A stretch of DNA of 34,564 nt from Geobacteraceae bacterium (GTDB lineage Bacteria; Desulfobacterota; Desulfuromonadia; Geobacterales; DSM-12255). The stretch is taken from NCBI GenBank assembly GCA_013377075.1, contig JACABD010000036.1, positions 1-34,564 on the forward strand, read 5' to 3'. The notes under the pieces were generated by a model that saw nothing but the letters and a program-made list of their open reading frames with translations, had not been told where the DNA came from and did no database searches. Positions within the stretch are counted from its first letter, which is position 1, and every line of letters starts with the position of its first letter. Below, piece after piece: positions 32,909 to 34,564 of this stretch. A program made the position numbers and the translations under genes.

Positions 32909-33394
32909 TCAGCCGCGGCGTGCCGCTTCGATTGCTGCGATGTCGATCTTTTTCATCTGCATCATCGCCTCGAATGCGCGCTTGGCAACAGCGGGATCGG
33001 GATCGGTTACCGCTGTCGTCAGTGCCACCGGGGTAATCTGCCACGACAGGCCCCATTTGTCCCGGCACCAGCCGCAGTTACTCTCTTCGCCACCGTTGGC
33101 GACAATGGCGTTCCAGTAACGATCTGTCTCTTCCTGGTCAGCGGTTGCAACCTGAAACGAGAATGCCCAGTTGTGCGTGACCTCGGGTCCGCCATTGAGC
33201 CCGAGGCAGGGGATGCCCATCACGGTAAACTCGACCGTCAACACATCCCCTTGCTTGCCTGACGGGTAGTCCCCCGGTGCCAGGTGTACTGCGTCGACGG
33301 ATGAATCGGGAAAGGTTGCGGCATAAAACCGCGCTGCCTCCTCGGCGTCGCGGTCGTACCAAAGACATATTGTGTTCTTTGCTTGCTTACTCAT
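32909..33394 (-). CDS. VOC-superfamily protein (PhnB/3-dmu-9_3-mt-like)
   Basis: The 161-residue protein matches the PhnB-like VOC type (PF06983): NTICLWYDRDAEEAARFYAATFPDS, GDVLTVEFTVMGIPCLGLNGG, THNWAFSFQVATADQEETDRYW, and the signature block EESNCGWCRDKWGLSWQITP. The C-terminus (EAMMQMKKIDIAAIEAARRG) is typical of the longer branch. Related proteins bind small molecules and often show no catalysis; the two Cys in CGWC may be structural. The ATG is preceded by AAAGGAG. It is one of two intact VOC genes here; the second, at 33544, is only distantly similar. Confidence 0.88.
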   Translation of the reverse strand: MSKQAKNTICLWYDRDAEEAARFYAATFPDSSVDAVHLAPGDYPSGKQGDVLTVEFTVMGIPCLGLNGGPEVTHNWAFSFQVATADQEETDRYWNAIVANGGEESNCGWCRDKWGLSWQITPVALTTAVTDPDPAVAKRAFEAMMQMKKIDIAAIEAARRG

Positions 33395-33499
33395 TGCAGT
33401 TCTCCTTTGTGATTAAACTGTTCAGAAAAACTTGAATTATGTCAGTGTATTCAACTTGTTTTTCCACTTACCGGGACAACAAAAGTGCTGTCAGTTGTT

Positions 33500-33535
33500 G
33501 GCGGTTCCGTTCCCGGTTTTGAGAACGGAACCGCC
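33500..33535 (-). terminator. 13-bp-stem hairpin after the 33544-34014 VOC gene
   Basis: A perfect 13-bp stem, GGCGGTTCCGTTC (33500-33512) and its complement (33523-33535), with a 10-nt loop lies 8 bp beyond the stop of the VOC gene. No T-run follows on the minus strand (AACAACTGACAG), so it is not a canonical intrinsic terminator. It may block transcription with help, stabilise the 3' end or bind a protein. Confidence 0.55.
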
Positions 33536-33543
33536 AGTCTCCT

Positions 33544-34014
33544 TTACTTGGTGCAAAAGAGAGCTGATGCCCGCGTGCTCATCTCTTCCGGAGACACGTC
33601 TTCGACGTGGGTAGCAATGGACCACTTGTGACCAAACGGGTCGATAACCGTTCCCATGCGGTCACCCCAGAACTGATCCGATACCGGCATCACCGACCGT
33701 GCACCGGCCTCAACAGCCCTCTTTACAACGTCATCCACATTTTCAACGTAGAGGACAATCGACACCGTAGTTCCTCCCCGTGTCAATGGCCCGAGTGCAT
33801 CCCAATCGGGACATTCGTCGCAGAGCATGATCGGCGAATCCCCGATCTTGATTTCGGCGTGCATTACCTTGCCGTCAGGCCCCGGCAAGCGAGCCAGTTC
33901 GTTGGCACCGAAGACATCTTTATAGTATTCAATGGCCTTGTCAGCGTTTGCTGTAACCAGATACGGAGTGACCGTGTGGTATCCTTCCGGAATTTTTCTA
34001 ACTGTGGTTGTCAT
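33544..34014 (-). CDS. VOC/glyoxalase-family (PhnB-like) protein
   Basis: The 156-residue protein belongs to the VOC superfamily: EGYHTVTPYLVTANADKAIEYY, KVMHAEIKIGDSPIMLCDECPD, VSIVLYVENVDDVVKRAVEA, and DQFWGDRMGTVIDPFGHKWS. The closing segment ATHVEDVSPEEMSTRASALF is shared with the remnant at 22197-22307. Such proteins bind metal-chelating or aromatic small molecules, and some give bleomycin-type resistance, but the ligand here is unknown. The ATG is preceded by AAAAGGAG. It follows the SRPBCC gene by 32 bp on the same strand, so they are probably cotranscribed. Confidence 0.9.
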   Translation of the reverse strand: MTTTVRKIPEGYHTVTPYLVTANADKAIEYYKDVFGANELARLPGPDGKVMHAEIKIGDSPIMLCDECPDWDALGPLTRGGTTVSIVLYVENVDDVVKRAVEAGARSVMPVSDQFWGDRMGTVIDPFGHKWSIATHVEDVSPEEMSTRASALFCTK

Positions 34015-34046
34015 GATCTGTTCTCCTTTTTTGAATATATCTCTAT

Positions 34047-34564
34047 TTACTTTTCTGCCAATCTTTTCAATCCTGCCAGCCCTGTCTCAAAATCCTGTCC
34101 GACCATCTTATCCATGTTGAAAAACAGTCCCATCAGCTTGCTGACAAAGTTGCTCTTACCACTCATGGCCCACCTGACAGTGGTGGCATCACCAATGGGT
34201 ATCAGGGTGAATTCCACGCGATTACGGCAGTTGAACGGCTTGAGCATCTGCAGATCCATGGCGATCCTTGTCGGCGGAACCGACTCGGTGATCGTAATGC
34301 TTCCCTCACCGACTTCCCGGTTACCCATCCAGGCGGAACTGGCGCCTACTCCGCTGGCAGCGCCGCTGTAGGTCTTCTTCATTTCGCGGTCTTTGTTGTA
34401 CGGAGTCCAGGCGTCCCACTGATGGAAGTCATTGATGAGCGGGAATATTTTCTCCGGAGCTGCCTTGATAGTGGCCGAGCGTTCAACGCTGAACGTATCG
34501 GGCCGGAAGGCGGCAAAGACGAGAATAACTGCTATCAGAACGGCTACACCAATAAGAATTTTTA
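34047..34564 (-). CDS. SRPBCC-family protein with N-terminal membrane anchor (5' end outside window)
   Basis: The reading frame is open from the stop at 34047 to the window edge, so the gene is partial at its start. An internal ATG at 34382 is not the true start. Reading on through 34560-34562 gives a hydrophobic segment (KILIGVAVLIAVILVFAAF), followed by RPDTFSVERSATIKAAPEKI, then FPLINDFHQWDAWTPYNKD, the START/SRPBCC (polyketide cyclase-type) N-terminus. The rest shows ESVPPTRIAMDLQMLKPF and MSGKSNFVSKLMGLFFNMDK, with an FETGLAGLKRLAEK tail. The protein is probably a single-pass membrane-anchored ligand-binding domain; the ligand is unknown. The family often sits beside VOC and YCII genes, as here. 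Confidence 0.88.
   Translation of the reverse strand, partial: KILIGVAVLIAVILVFAAFRPDTFSVERSATIKAAPEKIFPLINDFHQWDAWTPYNKDREMKKTYSGAASGVGASSAWMGNREVGEGSITITESVPPTRIAMDLQMLKPFNCRNRVEFTLIPIGDATTVRWAMSGKSNFVSKLMGLFFNMDKMVGQDFETGLAGLKRLAEK

Noticed and set aside
22197-34014. Direct repeat of VOC genes as island boundaries (remnant at 22197 and intact gene at 33544)
   Set aside because: They are similar at protein level, but their DNA is too diverged to be recombining repeats.
1-34564. CRISPR array, tRNA or rRNA genes
   Set aside because: No short spaced repeats with unique spacers beyond the 29-104 array (too few and too short), and no cloverleaf or rRNA-like sequence was recognised.

Overview
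This window reads as a chromosomal segment of a deltaproteobacterium-type organism, most likely a Geobacter/Geotalea relative (Desulfuromonadia). That assignment is an inference. It rests on the three-gene polyunsaturated-fatty-acid-type (PUFA) synthase locus, a DksA-like protein next to cysS, a Cache sensor ending in a CxxC/CxxC tail of a kind I associate with Geobacter signalling proteins, and a bacteriohemerythrin. Nearly every gene is on the minus strand; the only confident plus-strand gene is an AraC regulator at 24361-25161.

Layout by coordinate (minus-strand genes are transcribed from high to low numbers). (1) 1-1320: four spaced direct repeats (29-104), a small conserved-looking gene with a good sigma70-type promoter, and a type II toxin-antitoxin pair (ParE/RelE toxin, Phd/YefM antitoxin) with a 22-bp near-perfect palindrome over its promoter. 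(2) 1330-16242: the centrepiece, a 15-kb tightly coupled operon for an iterative PUFA/secondary-lipid synthase. Transcription order is pfaD-like enoyl reductase, then pfaA-like KS-AT-ACPx3-KR-DH (2148 aa), then a pfaC-like KS-CLF-AT-(DH hotdogs)x4 protein (2299 aa). The order and the AT fused behind the CLF match the pfa1-pfa2-pfa3 layout known from myxobacteria rather than marine pfaABCD. The C-terminal acyltransferase (AGPAT) of myxobacterial Pfa3 is missing, and no phosphopantetheinyl transferase gene is in the window. (3) 16392-21967: ordinary chromosomal genes: DksA/TraR-type regulator, cysS, a lipoprotein, a VWA/DUF2201 metallopeptidase-like protein, a Cache-domain membrane sensor with a Cys-rich tail and no recognisable output domain, and a bacteriohemerythrin.

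(4) 22197-34564: an accessory-looking run of about 18 small genes, mostly one-domain enzymes that modify or bind small molecules: LysE exporter, GNAT acetyltransferase, three class I methyltransferases, ABM monooxygenase, DUF2461, two DJ-1/PfpI proteins (one fused to an AraC domain), SnoaL-like, Asp/Glu racemase family, DUF2917, RibD-C/DHFR-like reductase, YCII, two VOC proteins and a SRPBCC protein that runs off the right edge. Two gene remnants (a VOC C-terminus at 22197-22307 and a dapA C-terminus at 29100-29246) and a 62-bp inverted-repeat element (32358-32419) show that this stretch has turned over. The YCII/VOC/SRPBCC combination resembles sets elsewhere paired with an ECF sigma factor, but none is visible here.

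How the parts work together. The Pfa proteins would build a long acyl chain from malonyl units on the three ACPs of PfaA: condensation by the KS domains, ketoreduction by KR, dehydration and isomerisation by the PfaA C-terminal DH and the PfaC hotdogs, and enoyl reduction by PfaD. The product cannot be read from sequence. No tRNA, rRNA or CRISPR array was seen. All assignments come from reading motifs by eye; no database search was run.
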